Part shown: piece after piece, positions 34,297 through 43,504 of the stretch
How positions within the stretch are numbered: position 1 is the first letter of the stretch
How the letters are laid out: each line of letters begins with the position of its first letter
Assembly (NCBI RefSeq): GCF_900129745.1
Contig: NZ_FQWS01000002.1
Location: 558,001-622,000 of the forward strand
Direction: 5' to 3'
DNA from: Winogradskyella jejuensis
GTDB taxonomy: Bacteria > Bacteroidota > Bacteroidia > Flavobacteriales > Flavobacteriaceae
DNA: 64,000 bases
Program-made: the position numbers and the translations under genes
The notes under the pieces: generated by a model
The model's input: only the letters and a program-made list of their open reading frames with translations
Told to the model about the DNA's origin: nothing
Database searches by the model: none

Positions 34297-35340
34297 ATGA
34301 TTAAGGCAACTTACCAACAATATATTTTAAATTTTAAACGGCCTAGTGGGACTTCTAGAGGTACAATGACCACTAAAGAAACCTGGTTTATTCGCCTAGA
34401 AAAAGACGGTAAAGTTGGAATTGGCGAATGTGGTATTTTAAGAGGACTTTCTATCGACGATAGACCAGATTATGAAAATCAACTAAAATGGGCTTGCGAA
34501 AATATTAATTTAGGTTTAGAAAAATTGCTTAATCATCTTGTTGAAATGCCAAGCATCCAATTCGGATTAGAAATGGCATTCAAATCTTTAGATTCGGCTA
34601 ATTTGTTTAAATTATTTCCTTCAAACTTTACAAAAGGAAAAGACAGTATACATATTAATGGTTTGGTTTGGATGGGAGATGAAGCTTTTATGCGTCAGCA
34701 AATTATTGAGAAAATTGAATCTGGTTTTAAATGTATTAAGCTAAAAATTGGAGCTATTGATTTTCAAACTGAATTAGATATTTTAAAATCCATTCGGAAA
34801 GAATTTTCAATATCTGATATAGAATTGCGAGTGGATGCCAATGGCGCTTTTCGCCCTAAAGAAGCTTTAGAAAAGTTAAATCGTCTTTCAGAATACCACT
34901 TGCATTCCATAGAACAGCCTATAAAGCCTAAACAATTTGAGCAAATGGCTAAGCTTTGTGAGACTTCTCCAATAGATATTGCTTTAGATGAAGAGTTGAT
35001 AGGTGTTTTTTTTGAGAGCGAAAAGGAAGAACTTATTTCTATTATAAAACCCCAATATATCATTTTAAAACCTAGTTTGGTAGGCGGTTTTCAGGGCAGT
35101 CAAGAATGGATAGATATTGCGGAAAAGCATACTATAAAATGGTGGGTTACTAGTGCGCTTGAGAGTAATATAGGCTTAAACGCTATTGCTCAATGGACAT
35201 ATACGCTTCAGAATAGTTTACCACAAGGTTTGGGAACGGGAGGTTTATTTACTAATAATTTCCATTCGCCATTAATTGTAAAAAATGGTACTTTGCAATA
35301 CGATATAAAAACAAATTGGGAACTTAATATTTTAAAATGA
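34297..35340 (+). CDS. menC: o-Succinylbenzoate synthase
   Basis: A 347-residue enolase-superfamily enzyme that dehydrates SHCHC to o-succinylbenzoate. The barrel has CIKLKIGAIDFQTELDIL with the catalytic K-x-K, LRVDANGAF and EQPIKP with metal ligands, LDEELIG and, near the end, WWVTSALESNIGLNAIAQW. The start codon lies just after a -7 box. Its stop overlaps the CPBP gene by four bases (ATGA), and menE follows that, so menC, the protease and menE form one unit. Confidence 0.92.
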   Translation: MIKATYQQYILNFKRPSGTSRGTMTTKETWFIRLEKDGKVGIGECGILRGLSIDDRPDYENQLKWACENINLGLEKLLNHLVEMPSIQFGLEMAFKSLDSANLFKLFPSNFTKGKDSIHINGLVWMGDEAFMRQQIIEKIESGFKCIKLKIGAIDFQTELDILKSIRKEFSISDIELRVDANGAFRPKEALEKLNRLSEYHLHSIEQPIKPKQFEQMAKLCETSPIDIALDEELIGVFFESEKEELISIIKPQYIILKPSLVGGFQGSQEWIDIAEKHTIKWWVTSALESNIGLNAIAQWTYTLQNSLPQGLGTGGLFTNNFHSPLIVKNGTLQYDIKTNWELNILK

Positions 35341-36272
35341 ATTATATACAACAAGCTTATAAAGGAAAACTTGAGACCTGGATGGTGATACTCACAACGG
35401 TATTAGTTTCAGGATTATTCGTCATCAATTTTATCTTTTATCTATTTTCCTCACCAGAGGATTTAGACATGGCTTATGAGATGATGAAAAGTTGGGACTC
35501 TAATCTTATGTTGATTTTAAACTTAGGTATTTTCGTACCGTTACTCTTACTGTTATTTGCTCTTGTAAAATATGTACATCAACGAAGTGTTTTGTCTCTA
35601 ACGACATCAAGGTCTAAGGTAGATTTTAAACGTGTTTTTTTCTCATTTTTTTTAGTCGTTGGTTTTACAATAGCAACATTTGCGATAGGTTATTACTACG
35701 ATTCTTCAGATATCGTTTACCAATTTAACCCGGGAAGATTTGCCATTCTGTTTTTGATATGTGTTGTTCTGTTTCCTTTTCAGATTGGTTTAGAAGAATA
35801 TCTATTTAGAGGTTATTTGATGCAGCATATAGGTGTTATTGTTAAGAATAAATGGTTTCCATTGATTTTAACTTCAGTACTCTTTGGTATTATGCACAGT
35901 GCAAATCCTGAAGTTGCCGAAATCGGATATTTTAAAATGATGATATTTTATGTAGGTACTGGTTTACTTCTTGGAATTATGACATTGATGGACGAAGGTT
36001 TAGAGCTTGCTTTAGGATTTCATTTAGGAAATAATCTTCTAGCGGCTTTACTGATTACTTCAGATTGGTCTGCATTACAAACGGATGCGATGTTTAAAAA
36101 TACTGCTGAGCAGGGTATAAGTTCCATTACAGAAATTTTAGCACCTGTTATCATCGTTTATCCAATAATGCTTTTAATTCTCTCTAAAAAGTATGGATGG
36201 ACCAACTGGAAAGAACGCTTGTTTGGTAAAGTAATACCTCCACCAAAAGAAGATTATAAAGTACTAGACTAA
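35337..36272 (+). CDS. CPBP-family intramembrane metalloprotease
   Basis: A 311-residue polytopic protein with the CPBP/Abi signature: EEYLFRGYLMQH (the E-E-x-x-x-R motif), HSANPEVAEIG and the later FHLGNNLLAA, supplying the glutamates and histidines of the active site. Such enzymes cleave proteins in the membrane or act in processing of prenylated or bacteriocin peptides. It lies between menC and menE, overlapping the first by four bases and the second by one, a placement that hints at co-expression with quinone synthesis without showing a functional link. Confidence 0.88.
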   Translation: MNYIQQAYKGKLETWMVILTTVLVSGLFVINFIFYLFSSPEDLDMAYEMMKSWDSNLMLILNLGIFVPLLLLLFALVKYVHQRSVLSLTTSRSKVDFKRVFFSFFLVVGFTIATFAIGYYYDSSDIVYQFNPGRFAILFLICVVLFPFQIGLEEYLFRGYLMQHIGVIVKNKWFPLILTSVLFGIMHSANPEVAEIGYFKMMIFYVGTGLLLGIMTLMDEGLELALGFHLGNNLLAALLITSDWSALQTDAMFKNTAEQGISSITEILAPVIIVYPIMLLILSKKYGWTNWKERLFGKVIPPPKEDYKVLD

Positions 36273-37354
36273 TGACGCCAAGTTTTAATAAAATTCATAA
36301 CCGATTTAAGTTCAACGGACATCATTTTAGTCATGAAGAACTTAAAGAAGTCGCTTACAGTCTTATAAAAGAAGGGCAGCCTTTTAGCCAAACTATGGGA
36401 GATTTTCTAACGGATTGGTTAAATAATGATGACTTTTTATTCGTTAATACCTCTGGTTCAACAGGACAGCCAAAACGCATAAAACTTCAGAAGCAAGCCA
36501 TGGTAAATTCGGCTATAGCTACAGGTGATTTTTTTGGTTTGAAACCAGGAGATACTGCAATGAATTGCTTACCTAGTCACTATATAGCTGGTAAAATGAT
36601 GTTGGTTCGTGCCATGATTTTAGGTTTAGAAATCGATTGTGTTGAGCCAAGTACGCATCCCATTTTCGATTACGAGAAGCCATACGATTTCTGTGCAATG
36701 ATTCCGCTTCAATTAAAGCATACTATAAATTATACTCAGAATGTAAAGACGATTATTATTGGTGGGTCAAAAATTACACAACCACTAGTAGAGAAAATCA
36801 AAGTAAGTACCTCACTATTCTACGAGACTTACGGTATGACAGAGACTGTAACACACGTTGCTTTAAAGCGGTTAGAGTCTAAAGCGCATAAAGGTGAATC
36901 TGTTTTTACCGCACTTCCTGAGGTGACTTTTAAACAAGATGAGAGACAATGCTTAGTAATTAATGCGCCAAATTTAGTTGAAGACGCATTGGTTACTAAT
37001 GATGTTGTTGATTTGAAATCTGAAACAAGCTTTATTTGGCTTGGGCGCTATGATAACGTTATTAATTCTGGAGGTGTTAAATTATTTCCAGAACAAATAG
37101 AAGATAAATTACAAGAAGTCATAGATGAACGTTTTATTGTAGCCTCTGAAGCTCATGATAGCCTTGGCGAAAAATTAATACTTATCATAGAAAATCCTCG
37201 AGACTCAATAGATAGTTTCAAAACACGTTTAAAGCATCTTAAAGGGCTTGCTAAGTTTGAAGTTCCTAAAGACATCTACACTATAGATAGGTTTATTGAG
37301 ACAGCAAGTGGTAAAGTTCAGCGTAAAAAAACCATTAATTCTGTTTTAGGCTAG
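36272..37354 (+). CDS. menE: o-Succinylbenzoate-CoA ligase
   Basis: A 360-residue acyl-CoA synthetase, short for the ANL superfamily but typical of MenE in Bacteroidota. The AMP-binding loop NTSGSTGQPKRIKL, the YETYGMTETVTHVALK segment, WLGRYDNVINSGGVKLFPEQIE hinge and the final SGKVQRKKT lysine are in place. It activates o-succinylbenzoate for MenB. Overlaps the CPBP gene by one base. Confidence 0.93.
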   Translation: MTPSFNKIHNRFKFNGHHFSHEELKEVAYSLIKEGQPFSQTMGDFLTDWLNNDDFLFVNTSGSTGQPKRIKLQKQAMVNSAIATGDFFGLKPGDTAMNCLPSHYIAGKMMLVRAMILGLEIDCVEPSTHPIFDYEKPYDFCAMIPLQLKHTINYTQNVKTIIIGGSKITQPLVEKIKVSTSLFYETYGMTETVTHVALKRLESKAHKGESVFTALPEVTFKQDERQCLVINAPNLVEDALVTNDVVDLKSETSFIWLGRYDNVINSGGVKLFPEQIEDKLQEVIDERFIVASEAHDSLGEKLILIIENPRDSIDSFKTRLKHLKGLAKFEVPKDIYTIDRFIETASGKVQRKKTINSVLG

Positions 37355-37445
37355 TTCACTCACCAAAGTATAAGCTTCACTCATTCTGCATTTTATAACC
37401 AAGGTATTGCATTTAGTTTTATGCAAACTTTAAAATGTAGAACCC

Positions 37446-38051
37446 ATGAAAAAGCTAATCCAACTAGTTGTATTACTGTTAGTAACAGCACAACTGCAAA
37501 GCCAAGAACGAAGAATTGAAACCGAATCCGTAACTCTAGACAACCTTTTTACGTTTATCGTAGACCATTTTGAAGAAGATGGTAATCCACAGAACGTCAC
37601 CTTTTTATTAAAGACACATAAAGGTGATTTTTCAGAAGAAGACAAATTTATTTTAAAGCAAACCTTCAAACTGCTTTCAAAACGTCTTACAGAAGACGAT
37701 TACATTAGTATTGCCACTTATAACCATTATAGCGGCATTGCACTTTCTAAAACTCCAGCTACTCAGCTAAAGAAGATGCTTTATGCAATTGAGCATCCAA
37801 AAGAAAGTATCGAAGCATTTGCCAAAGATGGTATTGAGTTTGCTTACAAGTATGCCAATATAAATTTTGAAGAAGATTATGACAATAAAGTTATAATGAT
37901 TCGTCTTCCTGAGCGAAAATCTACAGCAAATAACCTAGTGAATCCTGTAGCTGCAACTACTGCAACCACAAAACAAAAAGGTAATGGCACTGCAATAGTA
38001 CTATCTGCATTGGCGCTTTTACCAGAAATCATTCAAGTTATTAAAAATTAA
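37446..38051 (+). CDS. Secreted degenerate von Willebrand A-like protein
   Basis: A 201-residue product with a signal peptide (ends TAQLQSQ). The middle follows the order of a vWA domain as in YfbK-type proteins: NVTFLLKTHKGDFSEEDKF where a functional domain has D-x-S-x-S, then FKLLSKRLTEDDYISIATYN, then LKKMLYAIEHPKESIEAFAKDGIEFAYKYANINF, then NKVIMIRLPE where the metal-binding TDG would be. All metal-site residues appear lost. The C-terminus has a hydrophobic stretch (IVLSALALLPEIIQVI). It lies 20 bases upstream of the VIT-vWA-plug protein gene and probably works with it. The fold comparison is by eye. Confidence 0.65.
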   Translation: MKKLIQLVVLLLVTAQLQSQERRIETESVTLDNLFTFIVDHFEEDGNPQNVTFLLKTHKGDFSEEDKFILKQTFKLLSKRLTEDDYISIATYNHYSGIALSKTPATQLKKMLYAIEHPKESIEAFAKDGIEFAYKYANINFEEDYDNKVIMIRLPERKSTANNLVNPVAATTATTKQKGNGTAIVLSALALLPEIIQVIKN

Positions 38052-38071
38052 ACCTTCTAAAACATCTTATT

Positions 38072-41000
38072 ATGAAAAATTTAATACAATTCTTTGTGAT
38101 GTTTATATTTATTAGTAATGCTTATTCTCAAACATCTCCACAATTAAAAATAAATGGTGATAAACAACTAAAATTAAGCATGCTAAAAGTTACAGCTGAC
38201 ATCTCTAATCAATATGCTAAAGTAACTTATGATATGACTTTCTATAATGGAAAGAATAGAATATTAGAAGGGGAATTGGCTTTTCCTTTAGGTCAAGGCC
38301 AAACAGTATCTCATTTATCAATGGATTTAAATGGTATTTTAAGAGATGCAGTTGTTGTAGAAAAAGAGCTTGGACGTGTAGCTTATGAGAACACTATTAA
38401 GCAGCGAATTGACCCCGTCTTATTGGAAAAGACAAAAGGAAATAATTATAAAGTTAGAGTATACCCAATTCCAGCAAAAGGATACAAAAGAATAGTAATC
38501 AGTTATGAGCAAAATCTTTCAGTTCTGGATAATAATTATTTATTTGAAATTCCTTTTGATTTTAAGAATAGATTGGATGATTTTGAGTTAGAAATAATTC
38601 AAAATTCAAAAGAAATAATGCCGATAGTTGATGGTTTATTTCAAAATAATTTAAAATTTAAGAGAAATTCTAAAAATGTAATAGCTCAATTTAAAGCAAA
38701 AGATTTCAGTGCTAATAATAGTCTCAAGATTAAATTCCCTACAAATTCTAATGTTAGTTTAATTGTAGAAGATGACCACTTTTTTTTGAACAAGAATATA
38801 CAAGCTAAGTCAAGATTGAAGGAGAATCCAGAATCAATTGTATTGCTATGGGATGCATCTTATTCTATGCAGTACAAGAATTTAGAAAAAGAACTTGAAT
38901 TATTAGATTTATATTTTTCAGAGTTTGAAAATGTAAAAGTAGAATTGATAGCCTTCAGTAATTCAGTTCTTCAAGTAGAAAAGATGATTATTAAAGATGG
39001 TAATTGGAGTTATTTAAGAAATAAGCTAGAGAATGTCGATTATGATGGTGGTACATCTTATCAAAAATTACCTATTTCAAATGTTGATGAAGTTATCCTA
39101 GTTTCTGATGGGATGCATAATTTGGGTAATTTAAATCCTAAGAACTTTAAAAGATTTTATGCAATTAATTCTGTAAAATCTGCTAATCATGAATTGCTGG
39201 AAGCTTATAGTAATAAGTTTGGAGGTAATTATATTAATCTAAATAGAGATACAGTCATTTTAAGTTTAGAGAAACTTAGAAATGAATCATTACAATTTCT
39301 AGGAATAAAAAGTAACAACAGGATTTTTGAAGTTTATCCAAAAAATAATGAGGTTGTGAATGGTAATTTTTCCTTAGGAGGGAAGCATTTTAATGCTAAT
39401 AAAGTTGAATTATTATTTGGTTATAAAGATGAAGTAGTCAAAACCATAAAAATTGATATGCAAACTGGCGTAAAATCCAATTTGGCAAAACGACTTTGGG
39501 CTAAGCAAAAACTAAAATATTTAGAAAAGTCAGCCAAAGAAAATAAAGAAAAAATTATTGGACATAGTAAGGACAATCATTTAATATCTCAATATACTTC
39601 AATGATTGTTTTAGATAGAATTTCAGATTATGTGCGTTATAAAATTGAACCACCTATAGAGCTAATGGATGATTATAAAAGGCTTTTATCTAATAGTAAA
39701 CGACAAGAAGTGTCAAGAGCCAAAATTATTGAAAGAAGACTAGAAAGTTTAAAAGAAGATTATGAAGATTTAATTGAATGGTATACTAAAGATTTTAACT
39801 TAAAGCCAAAAATTAAAGTTAAACCCGAAATAAAGCCTACAATTTCTAATGTACCAACTTCTACGAATTTAGTAAATCAGTCTACTGCATCAGTTTCTAG
39901 AGAATTTGATTCATTACAACCTACTATTTCTGGAATAATAACTGCTTCAAGTGATGGACTACCATTACCAGGAGTAAATGTTTATATAAAAGGTTCAACA
40001 CGTGGGACTCAGACAGATTTTGATGGAAAATATACTATTAATGCAGAGCGAGGGGAAACATTGGTGTTCTCATTTGTCAGTATGCAAACCGAAGAAATAG
40101 TTTTAAATAATCAACAAAATGTTGATTTGGTTATGAAAGATAACACATCTTCTTTGGATGAAGTAGTCATAACAGGTTACGCAACAACTACAAGGGCAAA
40201 GTCTTCTGTTTCATCAGTAAGAATTTCAAGTGAACAAATTGAGAATAGACCAAATGCAAGCTTCGTTCAAACTTTGTCGGGTCAAGTTCCAGGTCTTAAT
40301 ATTACCACTGCGTCGGGAAATCCAGGTGGTAATAGCATAGTGCAAATAAGAGGCGTATCTTCAATTAATGGAAACACGAACCCGCTATTTGTGGTAGATG
40401 GTGTTCTCATATCTGAAAATGAATTTAGAAATCTTAACCCAAAAGATATTGCAGAAGTCTCTGTTCTTAAAGATGCTGGTGCTACAGCCATTTATGGTAA
40501 TAGAGGTGCTAATGGGGTTATTGTAATTAAAACAATGGAAGGATTAGAGAATAGAAGTGAACTAATCAAAGAGTTAGATTCAAAAATTGAAGAGCATACT
40601 ACATTGCAGTCATGGAAAAAAAATGCGTCATATTTAGCATTGTTAAATGAGCAAGTAGATATAGACAAAGCCTATAAGCTGTATTTAGAACTAAGAGAGA
40701 AATATCATAACACACCATCTTTCTTCTTAGATGTAGCAGAATTTTTTGAGTCTAGAAATAATTATAGATATGCTTTAAGAGTGGTGTCTAACCTTATAGA
40801 AATAGAAATTGATAATCATGAACTAATTAGAGCTTTAGCATACAAGTTAGAGCAATACAAGGAATACGATTTAGTAGTTCATGTTTATGAAGAAGTCCTT
40901 AATTTGAGACCCGAAGAGCCTCAATCGGTTAGAGATTTAGCATTGGCATATATAGAAATTGGAGAAGATGAAAAAGCATATAAATTATTAAATAAAATTG

Positions 41001-41500
41001 TAGAAGGTGATTTATTAGAAAAAGATGAAGCAAGCAATTACTATGGTATAGAACAAATTGCATATATAGAGTTGAGTAACCTTGTATCTAATAGTAAAAA
41101 GCTTAAAAAATATAAAAAAGACTTTATTGATGTAGAAGTAGATATTAGAGTAGTTATTGATTGGAATCATGCCAACACAGATTTAGATCTGCATATAAAG
41201 AATCCCGCAGGAGAGGATTTATATTATGGAAAAACAACTTCAAGATTTGGGGGTATTATCTCTGATGATATGACTGAGGGCTACGGTCCGGAGACATTTA
41301 AAATAAAGAATGCACAGAAAGGAAATTATAAAATCAGTGTCAAATATTTTTCAAGTAGTGTTCAGAAAATAATAGGGCCTACAAGTTTGAAAGTTACAGT
41401 CTTCAGAAATTTTGGAAAGTCTAATCAAACAAAAGAAATAAAAGTTTTAAGATTAACAGATGAAGAAGGCATTATAAAAGCTGATACATTAGTTATATAA
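38072..41500 (+). CDS. Exported multidomain VIT-vWA-TonB plug-TPR-DUF2135 protein
   Basis: A 1142-residue protein with a signal peptide (ends NAYSQ). Parts in order: a VIT domain (about 25-155; LEGELAFPLGQGQTVSHLSM and VYPIPAKGYKRIVISYEQ); a vWA domain (about 255-400) with a full metal site, D261-A-S-Y-S265, T328 and D346; a carboxypeptidase-like regulatory domain (about 617-695; ISGIITASSDGLPLPGVNVYIKG); a SusC-type plug (about 697-822) with EVVITGY, PLFVVDGVLI and ATAIYGNRGANGVIVIKT but no beta barrel; TPR-like helices (about 858-1010); and a YfaP/DUF2135-like domain (about 1020-1120; VVIDWNHANTDLDLHIKNPAGE). The plug without a barrel is the odd part. Likely periplasmic or outer-membrane-associated; function unknown. 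Confidence 0.88.
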   Translation: MKNLIQFFVMFIFISNAYSQTSPQLKINGDKQLKLSMLKVTADISNQYAKVTYDMTFYNGKNRILEGELAFPLGQGQTVSHLSMDLNGILRDAVVVEKELGRVAYENTIKQRIDPVLLEKTKGNNYKVRVYPIPAKGYKRIVISYEQNLSVLDNNYLFEIPFDFKNRLDDFELEIIQNSKEIMPIVDGLFQNNLKFKRNSKNVIAQFKAKDFSANNSLKIKFPTNSNVSLIVEDDHFFLNKNIQAKSRLKENPESIVLLWDASYSMQYKNLEKELELLDLYFSEFENVKVELIAFSNSVLQVEKMIIKDGNWSYLRNKLENVDYDGGTSYQKLPISNVDEVILVSDGMHNLGNLNPKNFKRFYAINSVKSANHELLEAYSNKFGGNYINLNRDTVILSLEKLRNESLQFLGIKSNNRIFEVYPKNNEVVNGNFSLGGKHFNANKVELLFGYKDEVVKTIKIDMQTGVKSNLAKRLWAKQKLKYLEKSAKENKEKIIGHSKDNHLISQYTSMIVLDRISDYVRYKIEPPIELMDDYKRLLSNSKRQEVSRAKIIERRLESLKEDYEDLIEWYTKDFNLKPKIKVKPEIKPTISNVPTSTNLVNQSTASVSREFDSLQPTISGIITASSDGLPLPGVNVYIKGSTRGTQTDFDGKYTINAERGETLVFSFVSMQTEEIVLNNQQNVDLVMKDNTSSLDEVVITGYATTTRAKSSVSSVRISSEQIENRPNASFVQTLSGQVPGLNITTASGNPGGNSIVQIRGVSSINGNTNPLFVVDGVLISENEFRNLNPKDIAEVSVLKDAGATAIYGNRGANGVIVIKTMEGLENRSELIKELDSKIEEHTTLQSWKKNASYLALLNEQVDIDKAYKLYLELREKYHNTPSFFLDVAEFFESRNNYRYALRVVSNLIEIEIDNHELIRALAYKLEQYKEYDLVVHVYEEVLNLRPEEPQSVRDLALAYIEIGEDEKAYKLLNKIVEGDLLEKDEASNYYGIEQIAYIELSNLVSNSKKLKKYKKDFIDVEVDIRVVIDWNHANTDLDLHIKNPAGEDLYYGKTTSRFGGIISDDMTEGYGPETFKIKNAQKGNYKISVKYFSSSVQKIIGPTSLKVTVFRNFGKSNQTKEIKVLRLTDEEGIIKADTLVI

Positions 41501-41505
41501 AAAAC

Positions 41506-41535
41506 AAAACCCCGATGATGTTCATCGGGGTTTTT
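41506..41535. terminator. Bidirectional terminator between the VIT-vWA gene and the OmpA gene
   Basis: AAAACCCCGATGA pairs perfectly with TCATCGGGGTTTT over a three-base loop; A and T runs on either side serve both converging genes. Confidence 0.9.
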
Positions 41536-41554
41536 AATATTTTAAAATTAATGC

Positions 41555-42412
41555 TTAGTTACCAGCAGAAAGATTTTTCATTTCTTCTTCTATCATATCG
41601 TAAAACTCATCAATTTTTGGTAATACAATAATACGGGTACGTCTGTTTTTTGCTCTATTTTCAGCAGTATCATTTTCAACTAGTGGCACATAAGAACTAC
41701 GTCCAGCTGCGATTAATTGTTGAGGATTAACATCTAAACTCTCTAAAACTCTTACCACTGACGTCGCACGTTTTACACTTAAATCCCAGTTGTCTAATAA
41801 CGGAGGTTTGTTGTATGGTACATTATCTGTATGCGACTCTACCATAGCTTCAAAATTAGGCTTGCTATTAATTACTTTAGCTACTTTTCCTAATACTTCT
41901 TTTGCACGAGTCGTTACGTTATAACTACCACTCTTAAATAATAACTTATCAGCAATAGAAATAAACACAACACCTTTCTCAACGTTAACCTCGATGTCTG
42001 GGTCGTTGATACCAACTTCTTTCTTTAAGCTAGTTACAATAGCTAGTGTAACGCTATCTTTTCTATTCAAAGCATCTTGTAGACGTGTAATTTTTAAATC
42101 ACGTTCTTTTAAAGATTCTAAAGACTTTTCAAGGTTTTCTGCACCTTTACTTGTTAATTCTGTTAAGTCTTGAGAGCTTTTTATTAAAGCTTCGTTGCTA
42201 CGACGCATATCTGCTAACTGCTCTTTAAGGCCTTCTAAGCGTGCATTTGCAGCAGCTTGGTCAGACAAACAAGCGTTAAGTTTTACTGTAGCTGTATTTA
42301 ATAAGTCTTGGGTTTCTTTTTGTTTTTCCTGTAATGCTAAATAATCTTTTTTAGATACACATGCTGTAAGAATCAGCAAAGCACCTAAACTCAAAAGAAT
42401 TGATTTTCTCAT
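41555..42412 (-). CDS. OmpA-family peptidoglycan-binding lipoprotein
   Basis: A 285-residue lipoprotein (signal ends LILTAC, anchor cysteine 18). A long helical coiled-coil region (about 25-130) leads to a C-terminal OmpA domain with LLFKSGSYNVTTRAKEVLGK, VESHTDNVPY, WDLSVKRATSVVRVL and GRSSYVPLVENDTAENRAKNRRTRI, the peptidoglycan-contacting set. It should link the outer membrane to the cell wall. The coiled-coil plus OmpA layout is common in Bacteroidota. Monocistronic, with TAGTTTTG on the minus strand at 42446-42453 as -7 box. Confidence 0.92.
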   Translation of the reverse strand: MRKSILLSLGALLILTACVSKKDYLALQEKQKETQDLLNTATVKLNACLSDQAAANARLEGLKEQLADMRRSNEALIKSSQDLTELTSKGAENLEKSLESLKERDLKITRLQDALNRKDSVTLAIVTSLKKEVGINDPDIEVNVEKGVVFISIADKLLFKSGSYNVTTRAKEVLGKVAKVINSKPNFEAMVESHTDNVPYNKPPLLDNWDLSVKRATSVVRVLESLDVNPQQLIAAGRSSYVPLVENDTAENRAKNRRTRIIVLPKIDEFYDMIEEEMKNLSAGN

Positions 42413-42445
42413 AGTGAATTAATAATTTATTGTTTTAAATCAATA

Positions 42446-42453
42446 CAAAACTA
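42446..42453 (-). promoter_or_regulatory. -7 box of the OmpA lipoprotein gene
   Basis: Reads TAGTTTTG on the minus strand, fitting TAnnTTTG, 33 bases before the ATG. Confidence 0.45.
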
Positions 42454-42502
42454 TAGAAAAGAAAGGCGCTGACGTAACTGATTAACAAAAACTTTAACAG
42501 AT

Positions 42503-43504
42503 TTATAAACAGTCAAATTTTTGTTTCTTTTTAATGAAATAATCCCACACAATTGAAGTGCGGTTATAATAGCCAGGTTTCTTTTTTAAAGTCCTACGCT
42601 GCTTTAGTAATTTTGGTAACGATGCATAGAAACTTCCATGGGCTTTTAGAACTGAAAAGAAGAATGAAGGCTGACCTTTTAGTAAAAACCGAATCCCAGC
42701 GATACCATCTAAAATCATTCTTATTAAAACACGGCTAAGTACATTTCTATCTGTGTTTTTTACCAAAGTAAAAAGGCTGTTTCTAAAGTTTAAGTACGTC
42801 TTTCGCGGATTTGTATTTTGAAGCGTAGCACCACCAACATGATAAACCGTAGAGGCTCCTACATATTTACTTGAGTAATTGTTATTAAAGGCACGCCAAC
42901 ATAAGTCTATCTCTTCCATATGGGCAAAATAAGATTCGTCAAAGCCATTCAAAGTTTTAAAAACCTCATTTTTAATAAAGAAACAAGCGCCGGAAGCCCA
43001 TAATATATCTGAGGTTTCGTTGTATTGCCCCTTGTCTTCTTCAATAGTGTCAAAAATACGGCCACGGCAATACGGGTAACTGTACTTATCTATAAAACCG
43101 CCTGCTGCACCAGCATATTCAAAATGTGATTTCTTTTTATAGTCTAAGATTTTTGGTTGAATAATGGCAACATTATCAGTGTTGTATTTTTCAACAACAG
43201 GAAGTAACCAGTCTTTAGTGACTTCAATATCGCTATTTAAAAGACAAAGAATAGGCGCATCAACTTGCTTTAAGGCATCATTGTAACCTTTGGCATAGCC
43301 ACCGTTCTCTGTATTCTGAATGATTTTTACTTCTGGAAAATTTTTAGTCACAAAAGAAACAGAATCATCTGTTGAGGCATTATCGGCAACATAGATTTTG
43401 GCTTCAGCAGAATATAGTATTACTAAAGGTAGAAACTGCTCTAAAAGGGCTTTTCCATTCCAGTTGAGTATAACTACGGCGATATCTTTACTACTGTAAT
43501 TCAT
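42503..43504 (-). CDS. Glycosyltransferase family 2
   Basis: A 333-residue GT-A-fold transferase with AVVILNWNGKALLEQFLP, VADNASTDDSVSFV, ENGGYAKGYNDALK and the metal-binding LLNSDIEVTKDWL; FDESYFAHMEEIDLCWRAF marks the catalytic-base region, and HVGGATLQ follows. It resembles rhamnosyl-transferase-like GT2 enzymes of surface polysaccharides. Acceptor unknown. The start overlaps the preceding nuclease-like gene by one base (TAATG). Confidence 0.93.
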   Translation of the reverse strand: MNYSSKDIAVVILNWNGKALLEQFLPLVILYSAEAKIYVADNASTDDSVSFVTKNFPEVKIIQNTENGGYAKGYNDALKQVDAPILCLLNSDIEVTKDWLLPVVEKYNTDNVAIIQPKILDYKKKSHFEYAGAAGGFIDKYSYPYCRGRIFDTIEEDKGQYNETSDILWASGACFFIKNEVFKTLNGFDESYFAHMEEIDLCWRAFNNNYSSKYVGASTVYHVGGATLQNTNPRKTYLNFRNSLFTLVKNTDRNVLSRVLIRMILDGIAGIRFLLKGQPSFFFSVLKAHGSFYASLPKLLKQRRTLKKKPGYYNRTSIVWDYFIKKKQKFDCL

